From Aplidium turbinatum (lineage: Eukaryota; Chordata; Ascidiacea; Aplousobranchia; Polyclinidae), in NCBI GenBank assembly GCA_918807975.1, contig OU964920.1, positions 3,484,501-3,548,500 on the forward strand: a DNA stretch of 64,000 nt, given 5' to 3'. The translations under genes and the position numbers were made by a program. Within the stretch, counting starts at the first letter, position 1; the number at the start of each line of letters is the position of its first letter. Positions 31,241 through 43,200 of this stretch are shown here, piece by piece. The notes below the pieces were generated by a model, which had not been told where the DNA came from, searched no databases, and worked only from the letters and a program-made list of their open reading frames with translations.

Positions 31241-33225
31241 CAAGACAACTCTCTACCAAAGCTTTATTTTAAACCTCACTGAATTACGATAAGACTAAAG
31301 CTGTGGTCTCCTTTGGGGTAGCCTGAGATGTTTTCTGGAGAAAAAAAAAAACATTTTCTAGCGCTGACCGGCTGAAAGGAAATGAAACGCTGGTGTGTCT
31401 TTCAAATATAGCAATTTGTATTATAAGGAACTAAAGAACTAAAACGCAGATGTTACGTCTTTCAATCGAAACTGAAAACCAAAGTTTACTTATGGTTATT
31501 TTTGCTGACGTCAAATAATCGTGTGCAGACATTCCTGGTAGATTTTAAGAAGCAATTTTACGATGGCTAGGTTTGTATAATCTTGAGCATTAAACGAATA
31601 AATAGAAGTAATATTGAACAAACGAATGCCATTGCTTAGAGTTGATGGCTTATAATTTATCGGAACGAAGTTTAGGTCTAAATGTCAAAGCCTTATCTGC
31701 TTTTTCATTTTGGGATGTTTAATTTTACATTTCAAGTTGAGAAAACGACCTAAAACGTCCAAATGAACAACTACCTTCATATATTCTAAGGTGGTCCATG
31801 GCTAGGGTGCAAAGTTTTTTTCCCCGCGAACTTTCTGTCTCATGTGCATATTTCTGTAAGTGTAGAAATTAGCCTACTGGTTACCGCGCGCAGTAGCCTA
31901 ACTGTTTTTACCGATTCATTTTTTTCGCGCGGTTTTCAAAGTCAGCAGCCAATTTTCGCCCTCTTAGACCTAGAAATGTTTGGTCCAACTCTAACCGCCC
32001 ATAATTTTAATGGGCTTAAGTTGTGCAGGTAGCCTATTGGTGCTGTTGTGATAGTCAGAAATACAAGTAAAACTGAACCACCTGGCTATCGTTGGACATC
32101 AGAATGAAGTGTTTTGAGAGATTGGTTGATTCAGATTGCGAAATATCTATTTGCCAATGAAATTGTGCAATCATAATAAAAAATAAGCTTACAAGGCCTA
32201 CTATTTTTGAAAAGCTCTTGTGCATCGCAAAAATTAATTTAAAGAAAAAAAAAGATTGACTTCAATAGACGTCGAACCGTTGTTCTCACGAACATTAGGC
32301 ACAAGATGAAACCACTGAACTAACCAAACCAACGAAAAAATGCTTGTATTCACAGGCAGTGCTCTGATAAACGAAAACATAAAAGTCCCCAAAGCTATGT
32401 CTAAAAATCCCTAGATTACATCAAAATTCCCTAAATCATTACTACATTCAGTTTCACGTTCTGAAACAGCTCACGTTCTAAATACCCCTCAACTTATCCC
32501 TAAGCCTCACCTATTAACTCTAGCTTTCTCTCCTCACCTCAAGCAAAACACAAGTGGATAGGGGCCCGTAGTAATAACCACTTCGATTAAAAATAGGCTA
32601 TGCGTAACATTAACAAGTATTTGGCTACTACGAATTAGCATTTACATAATTGTCCAATATCTGTGTATTTGAAGCGCCTCTGAGGTTGAGCAGTTTTATT
32701 ACCTGGCTGGAATTGGCTGTAGATCTAGAAGTATTGTCATTACTTGCATTACTGTCATTAATAGGCTAGATTACAAACTAAAAAAAACAAACATGTATAA
32801 TGCATAAAATTCTCCTACTCTGTAACAAAGACATGGAGCATACTTTTTGCTTCAGTCTTCACAGTGCAGCTTCCTTGCCCGACATCACTAATCACGAAAT
32901 TAACACCCTCGCTAAACGTGCATGAATTGCTGCTACCGGTACGTGCTAGACTGCTGAGGACTCTCGCCTCGACCTCTCTGCTCAAAGCTCAAGCCAACGG
33001 ACAAAAAACAGCTCGCGGCTGTTTTCCGGGAAATACCCTGTAATGTGCTTGTCAATCAGTAGATTATGGGTATATTTAGCAACTTCGTGTTTCCTCTTTG
33101 CTAAATATGAACTCAAATATGGAAGAAAATTTCACAAGAAAACTTCCATTCGTTTTGTAAGCGAATAAGACGAAACTGCTAAAATCCGCAAAAAATCCCT
33201 AAATCATCAAATTCCCTAAACTTAG
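31241..33225. other. Unit end, no gene; nearly identical to 47407-49384
   Basis: No coding frame. From about 32200 the match to unit 2 is almost base for base over a kilobase, closer than elsewhere between these units. Two direct copies of a motif, aaaaatccct-aa followed by caaaattccctaaa, lie near 32400-32440 and 33187-33225, the second at the unit junction. The latter pair may mark the edges of an unrecognised element. Confidence 0.55.
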
Positions 33226-33603
33226 TTTTTCTATCAAAAAGATTCTTACTTAATTTTAAAATGGAGTAAACAGTTTTATTGCATTATGATGATGATTGAT
33301 TTGAAGGAATTTAATAATTTGTGTTTTTTTATGTTTTGGATAAAGTTGGCCGTCATTGTAGTGTGCCCTGATCTTCCACATAAAAACATTTGAGGAAATA
33401 GTTTTGCTTTCTATTTATCTTATGACCTGCTCTCTCGCAGCTACATGGTTGTGTGGTTAGCTCTTTATCTCCACTAGACGTTCATGGTAAGAGTTATGTA
33501 ACTGCAATTGAGTGTTCTTATTTCCTGTTTACGTTGATCCGAAAATCGCATTTATTATAAAACAGATTGTTTCTCACAAATTATTCATTTTTTTTGTGTA
33601 TCT

Positions 33604-33715
33604 AGGCTTACGCCTGGTAGTTGAAGATCTAGATTAAATGGACGGGAAGGCAAGGAAGCCAATCTTTTGTCCATCTTCAGACATGCCTTTAAGTGTCTTA
33701 CCAAGGATACAGCTA
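33604..33715 (-). mobile_element. SINE 3' fragment, unit 2
   Basis: Reverse complement of the SINE 3' half: caggcttacgcctggtagtt, then ggaaggcaaggaagccaatc and aggcatgcc-style core (acatgcctttaagtgtctt). Orthologous to 7757 and 49804. Confidence 0.7.
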
Positions 33716-34339
33716 TACTGTAGAAGCCTTCACTCAACTAAAACATTCAAATACAATCCCAAACGTTCTTGTATTTGCTTACACAGAAAAGCTTCTCCTA
33801 TTTAAAACATTTAAATGTCTGTGTTGCAAAAGTTAAAATGTTTGCATAAAGGCAATTTTTGCTGGTTAGATGTGGAAAAATTACTGCACTGTCGCAGACA
33901 GATTACGACTGAAACCTTTAAAATTGTTGTGTGATTTGATTAATGTCTTTCCATTAAATTACCTCGTTGCTTCTGCACACATCAACAATTGGGCTTTTCT
34001 TTTTGCATGCACTTTGAGAACGTGTGTAGGATAATTTTAAGATGCTGAATCCAAACCTGATCACGGAATTTTATTCTTACAACCAATATTTGGCATGTGA
34101 TTGACAAAATCGTGTTTCAAATCTTCTTTTTATAAGTGTGTTCGCAAGAACGTAGTTTTTGATTGAATTTCCATGGCGTAATATTCAATCAGACACGTTA
34201 CATCAATACTGTAAATATTTGTTTAAAAGCGTTATCATTAGTTCGTGCATAACATCTGTATGTTCATGTAAGATAGCAACTACTGACCCACTTCAATTAA
34301 CTCTTGCCTGACGTTGTCAATTGAAACTTTGAATTGATC
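33716..34339. other. Unit body, no gene recognised
   Basis: Shared with unit 3 (49926-50570) but missing from unit 1, which lost it between the SINE fragment and the minisatellite. No coding frame. Confidence 0.5.
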
Positions 34340-34765
34340 GTCCATGAATTGTTTATATGTCTTGAATTGTTATTGGACATGTCTTACCATTTGTGTAGCC
34401 TACCCGATTTAACTTCACATTGAATATGTCTTGAATTGTGATTGGACATGTCTACTATTTGTGTACCCAATTTAACTTCACATTGAATATGTCTTGAATT
34501 GTGATTGGACATGCTTTACCATTTGTGTACCCAATTAAACTTCACATTGAATATGTCTTGAATTGTGATTGGACAATGGACATGCTTTACCATTTGTGTA
34601 CCCAATTAAACTTCACATTGAATATGTCTTGAATTGTGATTGGACATGTCTTACCATTTGTGTACCCGATTAAACTTCACATTGAATATGTCTTGAATTG
34701 TGATTGGACATGTCTACCATTTGTGTACCCGATTGAACTTCATATTGAATACAATTACGTAGGAA
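34340..34765. repeat. Minisatellite, about 64-bp unit, unit 2 copy (about six repeats)
   Basis: Successive copies of accatttgtgtaccc plus gaatatgtcttgaattgtg at about 34385, 34452, 34518, 34590, 34654 and 34718. One copy carries a small insertion. Copy number differs between units. Confidence 0.85.
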
Positions 34766-35162
34766 TTTATATTGACATGTTTGTGTACATAGTAGAATGG
34801 TTATGGTCAAACTACAACAGTTGAATTTCGTAGATAACCGTTACTTACTGAGGAGCAAAATGTGGTTTTATGAAAATAAACAAAATAGTTACGATACATG
34901 TCTTTTAATTTCTCTTGATTATTTGTGATAACTGACTTTTTGCTATTTTTAGATTTTATAGGTTTTTTATTGTTAGTGTACAGGGTTGTAGCATGAAACT
35001 GTTTGTGTTCACAAGAGCCGAAGCAAGGCCAAAGATGGGATTCTCAAACACCAACAAAACAACGTGAGTAAACAAAGTTGTTTTTATTTTCCGATGGTTC
35101 GGTGGTTTTTATCACTTTGCAATTATTAGAACCCTTTCAAAAAATAAGAAGCCTTCAAACTC

Positions 35163-36104
35163 ACTGTTTGTGCCACCTACGCGAAATCACGTGGCATTGT
35201 GACGCCCCATGACGCCCCATGATGTCACAATGCCCCAAAAGGGCTTGCTGTGTTGCCATTCTTGGGGTTTGAGAGTTTTTTTTATTTTTTTAACCCCAAA
35301 AACGATTTTATACTCATTGATCCCCTTTAAAAAGTGAAAGTACAAATTATCCGCCAAAGGAGCTGCAGAGTTCTCTGTCGTTTCCATGGCAAACTGCAAT
35401 TTCAGCTTCAGGTCCAGACAGCTTAGACTGTTTTTTTATAGGCTACACAACTGCGCTGTATTCAGGTAATGATTCTGGATAGTGCTGCTGTGTAAGTTTT
35501 TTCTTAGTTTCAATAAGATCATAAATAATTTAAGTTTTAGTTAGATGTAGGCTAGTGGTTGTTTAGGCTCGGCAGGTAGCATAGCCTAGTTACGGTACCG
35601 CACTGGTAGCCTAGTCACCGTACTGGTAGCCTAGTTATCCCCACCAGCAGAAATTGCCGTTTTTATATCGTTTCAACGTCGCTAAACGTTGAAATCGTGT
35701 AGAAAAGGGAACTTTTGCAGACTAGGATACGTTGAAGCTGAGAAACATTTACAGAAGCCCTTCCATTTGTTCCAAGAACCCAGTTAGCCTAACAGTTCAT
35801 TGCTACATTATTTCAACGTCTGAATACATTGAATCACCCAGTTGACCTATCGTTTTTCTTTACATTGACTTCATGTCTGAATGGGTTGATTCTATGTAAA
35901 AATGAACTGATTTGCTGACTGGCGCGACGCGCTTTTGTAAATGCAATATGCTGCTTCACCGATCAGTCGATCAGTCGCAACGCCGATTTGCACCAAATCT
36001 TCAAAGAGCGTTCCGATTTTTTGGCGACGTATTTTTTAATTACCATGGCAACAAGAGCAGGAGGAAAATTTCTCCAAATTGCTCCAAACGATGGCATTGA
36101 GAGT
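35163..36104. mobile_element. Unit-2-specific insertion, family unknown
   Basis: Unit 1 and unit 2 flanks join as ctcattaagtaaaattt (8417), but here about 940 bp intervene. It starts cactgtttgtgccacct, contains a doubled gacgccccat, a doubled run of ggtagcctagt, and pieces of the gttgaatc MITE family near 35810-35920. Its right end is gcattgagagtg. No clear TIR or TSD and no recognisable frame. Deletion from unit 1 is an alternative. Confidence 0.45.
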
Positions 36105-36711
36105 GTTAAGTAAAATTTTTGAAACGTTATCTTTAATTCCGTAATAAAACTTCGTAACTGAATTTTTTATTAAAATTCATCTTTACTACGTATATAACTT
36201 TTATTGCGTTATTTTAAGGAATATGTTTACTTGATGCATTTGCAAACTCAGATCGAAAACCAGTGTTCCAGATTTTTACCCCACAGTGCAAATACACGGA
36301 AAATATCAATGTTTAAAATATGAACGCATAATTACAGGTCACTATTTAGCTTCGGATCAGTAAATCATTAATGGATAACTTGTTGTTCTCCATCACTATG
36401 CTTTCTGACACAAAAAAGTGTTCGTACATCACCAGTCTTTTGCTTAGAAACAACTCCTGTATTTGCAGTTTTTTTACATTTTAACTTTAATCTATTAAAA
36501 ATCATTTCTGTAAATTAATTTTGTGAATGTGTGAAAAAAATGCTACCAAAAGCCAAATTAAACGAGGTAAAATCGTTACGTCTAAATTTTTAATTAAACT
36601 TGTTGATGCAGTGTCGCTTGAAATTTGATAGTCTACCATATCACATTCCAAACAACTAAACTGGTGTTTCTATCATCTGCTCCATGTATCTAGAACCAAA
36701 TCCCAGACAGC

Positions 36712-36800
36712 AAAATCCGTCAATTTTGCATTAATACAACAACTGCAGACGTTGAATCAATAAAAAAATGTCTGATTCTCGATCGGATTCTGCTTCGGAT
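36712..36800. mobile_element. Short palindromic MITE-like repeat, unit 2
   Basis: Orthologue of the 12297-12385 element, with cccagacagcaaaatccg and an inverted end near cgatcggattc. Confidence 0.5.
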
Positions 36801-37482
36801 CTTGCTTTGGTTAACTTTTTATCTTTGATAGTCCTAGTTTTGTTTAATTTTCTGCTATAAATTGCTGCGTATTTGCTATGACTCTATATTAGTTTTGACC
36901 TTTATACGTCATAATACACAACAGAAATGTAGGATAAAGTTGTCCAAAATAAAGTATTTGTAACTCATTGGGAACATTTGGAATATCACTTCGAACAAAA
37001 ATTCCTTTGCGTCGGCTCGGTTTGGGATTGCTTTTCTACTCAAATTCTCAAGATTTGTTTTCTAGACCTCAAAGTTACATGAACGTTTAAAATTAAAAAG
37101 TTTATTTTACTTTTCGCATCCAGATCTTTCCATAAACTTTAATCCAAGCTTTTAATGCAATTTTTTTACTTGGCTGACATTGTGACCATTTTTTGGGAGT
37201 CTCTTTATGTCGCTGGACTTTCCTCAGCAGTAACTTCACGAATGAGTTGAATTTTTTGTTCAATGTACTGACACGCTGTAACTGGTGATCATGAAGAATA
37301 CTGAATTGAGGTGAATATAAGTCAGTACACTACTAAATAGCGTCGCATACATATCAAAATGACGAAACATATTTTGCATACTTGCCAAATATAAAAAAGT
37401 TTCCTTTTCTACGCCGTTTGAACATTTGGCAACGTTGCAACAATTTAAAAAAAAAACAATTTTTTACGAGACGGCTATTGCA
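36801..37482. other. Unit body, no gene recognised
   Basis: Collinear with 12386-12654 plus 15101-15794 of unit 1, and shows the empty site of the 2.4 kb hAT near 37066. Confidence 0.55.
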
Positions 37483-37490
37483 TACAGACT

Positions 37491-39230
37491 AAGGTACATT
37501 ATTTCCCCTTCATTTTGGAAATTTAACGTGCCATTAAGAAATGGTGACCACTGACCATTCCATGTCAGCTTTAGCCAAAAAAATATGGAGTCACTGGACT
37601 CCCTTTTTGCCTCTACCACCACCACCTCCTCACCCCCCTGAATTTAGTTTAGTAAAATCGTTATAACTTAAAAATTAAACAAGATAACTACAAAGTGTTT
37701 AATACTAAATTTATTGCAACTACTAGATTTAGTTCAAATATGCAAAGAAAATAAGTTTCTACATACTTTATAAATAATGGGTGTTATAAAAGCTATAGAA
37801 AGCAAGGACGAATAACAAAATTGAACCTTTGCTATACCAAAATAATAAGCGAAAATAACTGTAAAGTGCATTAACAAAAAACAGCAAAAAGATTTTTAGT
37901 TTTTCTTTTATCTATGTATTGTTGACTTTTGTTTCTGAATTCCTTTTTAGCTTTTACTACATGTGTACATTCCTTGGTGGTGCTGGTTTTTTCTATGCAG
38001 CGATTGTTTTTAATGCTTTCTTATCGCATCCTGTCTTCAACCGATCTTTGCCTCATCTTTCATCTGTTTTCCATTTTCTTTGGATGTCCTTGTTTCCTCT
38101 TCCCATCAGCTGAAGCTTTTGTGAGAAAATGGCAGTAACTTTAATCGTGACTCTCCACTAAATCCTGTTTTTCATTAGCCTACACTTTCTACAAAAAAAC
38201 AGCTCTTGTTACATCTTCCATGCGCTCACTTTTTACTCTCCGCATCACTATTTTACCACGTGTTGTACATGGATCCACTTGTTAACAACTGTTTCTTTTG
38301 CTCCCGTTACTATCACTTTTGGGTGTTTTTTCAAGATTTACTTTATACCCTTGATCTCGAATGCTTCCTTCTATTTTCTACAGTTGTTTCCAGTCCATCC
38401 ATTCTATTAAGATTAGATCATCTGCAACTAAAACTTCACTCAGTATGCCATCCCTTACTCCTCCAGTCACAACATCAACAACGAGAGCAAGTATAAAAAT
38501 GCACACTATTTTACTTATCCTTGGAATACCTTGGCTGGAATTTCACAAAAATCTTATCTGAATAATCTGATCTTACTCTTAACTCCCGTTTGTGCACCCT
38601 CATGCATTAACACCACCACCAGCTCATACCAGCACCTCCGGTATGGCCTACCTTATATCTTCATTGCTCACTCCATCGCTTTCCTTAACTCAGTGAAAAC
38701 TCTCGCTAAATCCACAAAAACACAGGATTTTACTAAAGCAAGAAAATCTAAAATCATCATTGTTATTAATGACTGTTTTTAGCGAGGAATGAAGTTGGCT
38801 AAAGACCATCATAACCATCATTGCCCAAATAAAAAAAATCACTTACTTAGTTGTTATGCAGTTTTACAGCTATTTTCGCTTAATATTTTGGTATGGCAAA
38901 GTTTCAATTTCGTTATTTATCTCTACTTTCTATAGTTTTGTTTACACCTTTTGTTTATCAAGTATGTTGGAAATTTTGAACCACTATTTCTTTGCATATT
39001 TGAGCTAAATCTACCAGTTTCAATAAATTTAGTACCAAACAGTAAGTAGTTATCTTGTTCAGTTTTTAAGTTATGGCGATTTTACTAAACCAAATTTAGA
39101 GTAAGGAAGTGGTGTAGGTAGATTGGTTCAAGTAACCCCATACTTTTTGGTAGAATTAGAAATATTCACCATTTATCAATGACACAAGTTGAATTCCAGT
39201 TGAAAATGAGAGGGAAATGATGTGCTCTAA
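37491..39230. mobile_element. Fold-back element with long inverted arms, unit 2
   Basis: Orthologue of 15803-18149, without the LINE 3' end. The left arm begins at aaggtacattatttcccc and the right ends at agggaaatgatgtgctctaa. The right TSD tgcagact (39231-39238) has the diverged partner tacagact at the left (37483-37490). Core LINE relic at about 37925-38740 (minus strand). Confidence 0.7.
37925..38740 (-). pseudogene. Old LINE reverse-transcriptase relic, unit 2
   Basis: Orthologue of 16840-17600, including minus-strand VDPCTTRGK-like and KVNLEK pieces. Many stops. A plus-strand open frame (38206-38496) overlapping it is antisense shadow. Confidence 0.55.
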
Positions 39231-39238
39231 TGCAGACT

Positions 39239-40079
39239 TTCGGCTGTTCGAGTGATTTGATGATAAACTAAATTATTGCAACCGCAACAGCATATGATGT
39301 GGTACAGTACTTTTCGTTTATGTTAACATGTTCAGCACAAAAAACAGTAATCTGTTATATGTCATAACACGGAATTTGTAACAAAGTAAAATAGACAAAA
39401 ACACCTGCTAGATTGAATATATGAATTCGTAAGGTGTTTGATGGCAGAGATGACATTCAGATCAAACTACTACATTTTGTACAAACTACTACGTAATTTA
39501 CATATTGTTGATTTTTTTCATTAAATACGTCACACAAGACTTCAGCTTCCTTGGTCTTGTTAAAAACTTAGAACAATATATACATTCTACAATAAACATA
39601 TTATTAACGCTACAAAAAGAATGCTCATGCTAAGCAAAAAATTCAAGCACAACGAATTAATGAAACTATACTTGCTTCTCTTTTGAAAATCTTCAGAGCT
39701 TGTTCTTCCCATATTGGAATCATCATTATTTGTGCAATAAATTTGGGTAGGTGCCTCTTGACTTGCAGTTTTTCATATACCAGATTTGACGTAATCATTA
39801 TTTATGTTCTGAGCGTGTAAGAACTTTTGATGATCCCAATAAGGGTGAACAGGCTGTTAAAGATTTTGGAATAGCAATAACTATATTTAGTTTTAAATTA
39901 ATATATAGATTTGTAGTTGTGAAATAAAGACCATTCTCTACTGACAACGGTTGCTTTATTTGTAGTGACTTTTAAAAGTACTGTGATTTACAGCTTTTTT
40001 GTGTTTACTCGTAATAAAAAAGCAATAGTTTCATGAAAAATGACAGCAACAACTTCCTCCGTTTCCATATGTTAGACGC
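39239..40079. other. Unit body, no gene recognised
   Basis: Matches both copies of the unit-1 tandem duplication and its 3' flank. Shows the unoccupied SINE site (39940-39951) and MITE site (39767-39785). Confidence 0.55.
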
Positions 40080-40262
40080 ATTTTTTTTTTTAATTCCAGT
40101 AATGTTTGGAAATATCTTATTGATTGCTTTTATGGTGTCGCGAAAACAGCGGCTAATCTGATAAACAGTTGCAGCAAGATTCTATCAACGTTTTTATCAA
40201 ATGACAATACTACAGTTTCTTGGTTTCCAGTGATTTTTGGAAATAAGTTATAGTCTAGTTTT
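40080..40262 (-). pseudogene. Decayed TPR repeats beyond the stop of copy 2
   Basis: Same decayed tail as 20690-20950: minus-strand TPR-like pieces around ttttatcaaatgacaatact and a ggtttccagtgatttttgga motif typical of the repeat. Confidence 0.55.
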
Positions 40263-40272
40263 TGTTTGGTAC

Positions 40273-43200
40273 TTATTTGTTTATCTTTGATAAACAGCGA
40301 CCAATCTCATGAAGGGTTGTTGCAATACTTTCATCAGTATTCTCGTCCACAGATAATCGTTCTTTGATTTCCAGCGAGTTTTGGAAATAATGTTTAGCTA
40401 TCTTGTATTCACTTGCATTTAAAAAACAACAACCAATCTCGTGAAGGGTGACAGCAATACTTTTATCAGTATCTTTATCCACTGACACTCGTTTCTTGAT
40501 TTCCAGTGATTTTTGGAAATACTTTTTAGCCTTTGTAGATCTATTAATATTTGAAAAGCAGAACCCAAGCTTGTAAAAGGTGGCAGCAATGCTTTCATCA
40601 ATATCTTCATTCTTTGACACTCTCCTCTTCATTTTCAGCGATTTGCGGAAATATTCAATACCTTTTTTATATTTATTATTATTTGAGAAGCAAAGGCCAA
40701 GATCGTGAAGAGTGATAGCAATGCTTTCATTACTACTTGTTGTTGGCACCCGTTTCATTATTTTCAATGAGTTTTGAAAATATTCTACAGCATTTTTGTA
40801 TTCATTTAAATTAGAGAAGCAACGACCAATCTTCTGAAGGGTGACAGCAACACTTTCATCCCTTTCTTCATTTTTTGACACTTGTTTTTTTATTTCCAGT
40901 GAGCTATGGAAGCTGTTGATAGCTTCTTTGTATTCATTTGTATGTGAAAAGCAGCGACCAATTTCGTAAAGTGTGTCAGCAACACTTTTGTCTGTGTTTT
41001 CATCTGCTGAGACTCGTTTCTCGATTTCTAGTGATTGTTGAAAACAATTTAAAGCTTCTTTGTATTTAGTCATCTTTGATAAGCAACGACCAACCTCGTA
41101 AAGAGTGATAGCTATGTTTTTATCACTTTCTTGATTTGTTGACAGTTGTTTCTTAATTTCTAGTGAGTTATGGAAGTAGTTCGTAGCTTCTTCATAATCA
41201 TTTAGATTGAAAAAGCAAACACCAAGCTCATGAAGTATGTCAGCAGCACTTTCATCAGTATGTCGATTCTTTGACACTTGTTTATTGATTTTCAGTGAAT
41301 TTTGGAAATACTCAATTGCTTCTTTGTATTCATCTGCATTTGAGAAACTGCAACCCATTTGGTAAAGCGCAGAAACAATAGTTGTAGTATCACTTTCTTG
41401 ACTTGTTGACACAGTTTGTTTAATTTCCAGTGATCTTTGAATGTAAGTTGTAGCTTTTTCGTATTTCTTTATTTTTAAGAAACAGAAGCCAATCTCGTGA
41501 AGGGTGACAGCAACACTTTCATCAGTATCTTCATCCAACGACACTCTTTTTTTTATGTTTAGTGATTCTTGCAAAGAATTGATAGCTTCTGTGTACATTT
41601 TTGTTTTTAAGAAGCAGAAGCCAAGCTCGTGAAGAATGACAGCAATACTTTTATCAGATGCTTCTTGCATTGACATACGTTTTTTGATTTTCAGGGATTG
41701 TTGGAAATAGTTTAGAGCTTCTGTGAAATCATGCGTATTTGCAAAGCAACGACCAAGCTCGTGAAGGGTGACAGCAATACTCACATTACCGTTGTGTTGT
41801 TTTGAGACTCGTCTTTTAATTTTCAATGACTTTTGGAAATAATTTATAGCTTCTTTGTGTTTACCTGCATTTAAGAACGAGCAACCAATGTCATGAAGAG
41901 TGGAAGCAATTCCTTTATCTGTCTGTTTCTTGACCACATTTTTACCGATTGTAAGTGACGGTGGGATATATCGATCTTTGTGTTTGTTAGTTGTTGAGAA
42001 ACAGAAATCAACCTCGCAAAGAGGGGCATCAACTAGTTTATTAGTGTCTTCGTATTTGGACATTTGTTTCTTGATTTCAAGAGATTTTTGAAAATAATTT
42101 AAAGCTTCTTGGTATTCATTTGTATTTGAGAAGCAACAACCAATCTTGTGAAGGGTGACAGCAACAAGTTCATCCATTTCTTGATTTACTGATACTTGTT
42201 GAGCGATTTTCAGTGATTTTAGGAAATACTTTGAAGCATCTTTGTAGTTGTTTGTATTTAAGAGACAGTAGCCAATCTCGTAAAATATAAAAGCTAACTT
42301 GGCACTGTCGTTTTCATTTTTACCTTTCTGGCTTTCATGATCTAATAAAGTGTGTAAGCTTTCAATTGCAGCCTTGTATTGATGAGTTTTTATTTGAGCT
42401 TTTGCCATTGTTTCGAATGCTATTATTTTCCTGACTTGATTTGCACAATCTTTTGTTGATACTGCTTCAGTTGATTCGAGGTACTTTTTGCCATACTCCA
42501 GTGATTCTTGGTAGTGCTTCATACCAAGTAATACCTGACTGATCTTTAAATATGCTTTGAAATTATGTTTGTTAACCACTTTATCATCGTCTTTTGTCAC
42601 GTCTTTTTCTTGGTTTAATATTTCCAAGTACTTCTCTAAAGATCGGAGGCATGATTCAAAGTCCATCATCTTCATTCCAGTGGATGGATTGTTTAAAAAT
42701 AATTTCATGAGTTTGTTTGTTGGAACTTTTAATCTCAGAAATTCGCAAATTTGTACATTTAATAAAGTGGAACTGGGATAGAAATGCGATGTTGTCAATT
42801 CAAATTTATTGCAGATATGGCACTGCAAAGAGTATGCAATTTGGAAGAAGTTGATGCAACTTCTTTCTCCAACAGCATCAACTAAAGAAATTGACTTTTC
42901 ACTTGAGTTACTACTTTGCACCCAGTCGACTTGTCCATTGTTCGCCATGTAAACTCTAAGACGGATTTCACATGCGATGGCGACTGATAGTGCAAGCTTG
43001 TGTCTTGAGTAGTCAGTTATGTTATCATTTGTATAGAGTTGATCTACAATATTGAAACAGGAGTTTGATGAAATTTTGTACAGTCTCTTTAGTGCTGATA
43101 AAAACAAAGTTACACTTCGATAAACGACTCGCTTGTGATTGAAATCCTCTATATCTGAAAATTTTGAAAGGCTAGGCTTTGTTGCAAAATTTTCCAAATC

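Larger units (their letters stand above)
7325..33225. repeat. Tandem segmental duplication, unit 1
   Basis: Starts at tttttttatcaaaaagga and matches in order the sequence from 33226 and again from 49385. The order is the gatgatgattgatttg block, SINE 3' fragment, 64-bp minisatellite, gttgatgcag block, gttgaatcaat MITE, NTase-TPR gene and its upstream region. About 25.9 kb here, swollen by insertions that units 2 and 3 lack. The right end abuts unit 2 with no unique sequence between. Confidence 0.85.

Noticed and set aside
34636-34824. Frame repeated at 50868-51056 with a duplicated CLPFVYPIELHIEY-like motif
   Set aside because: It is a read-through of the 64-bp minisatellite; no start context or domain.
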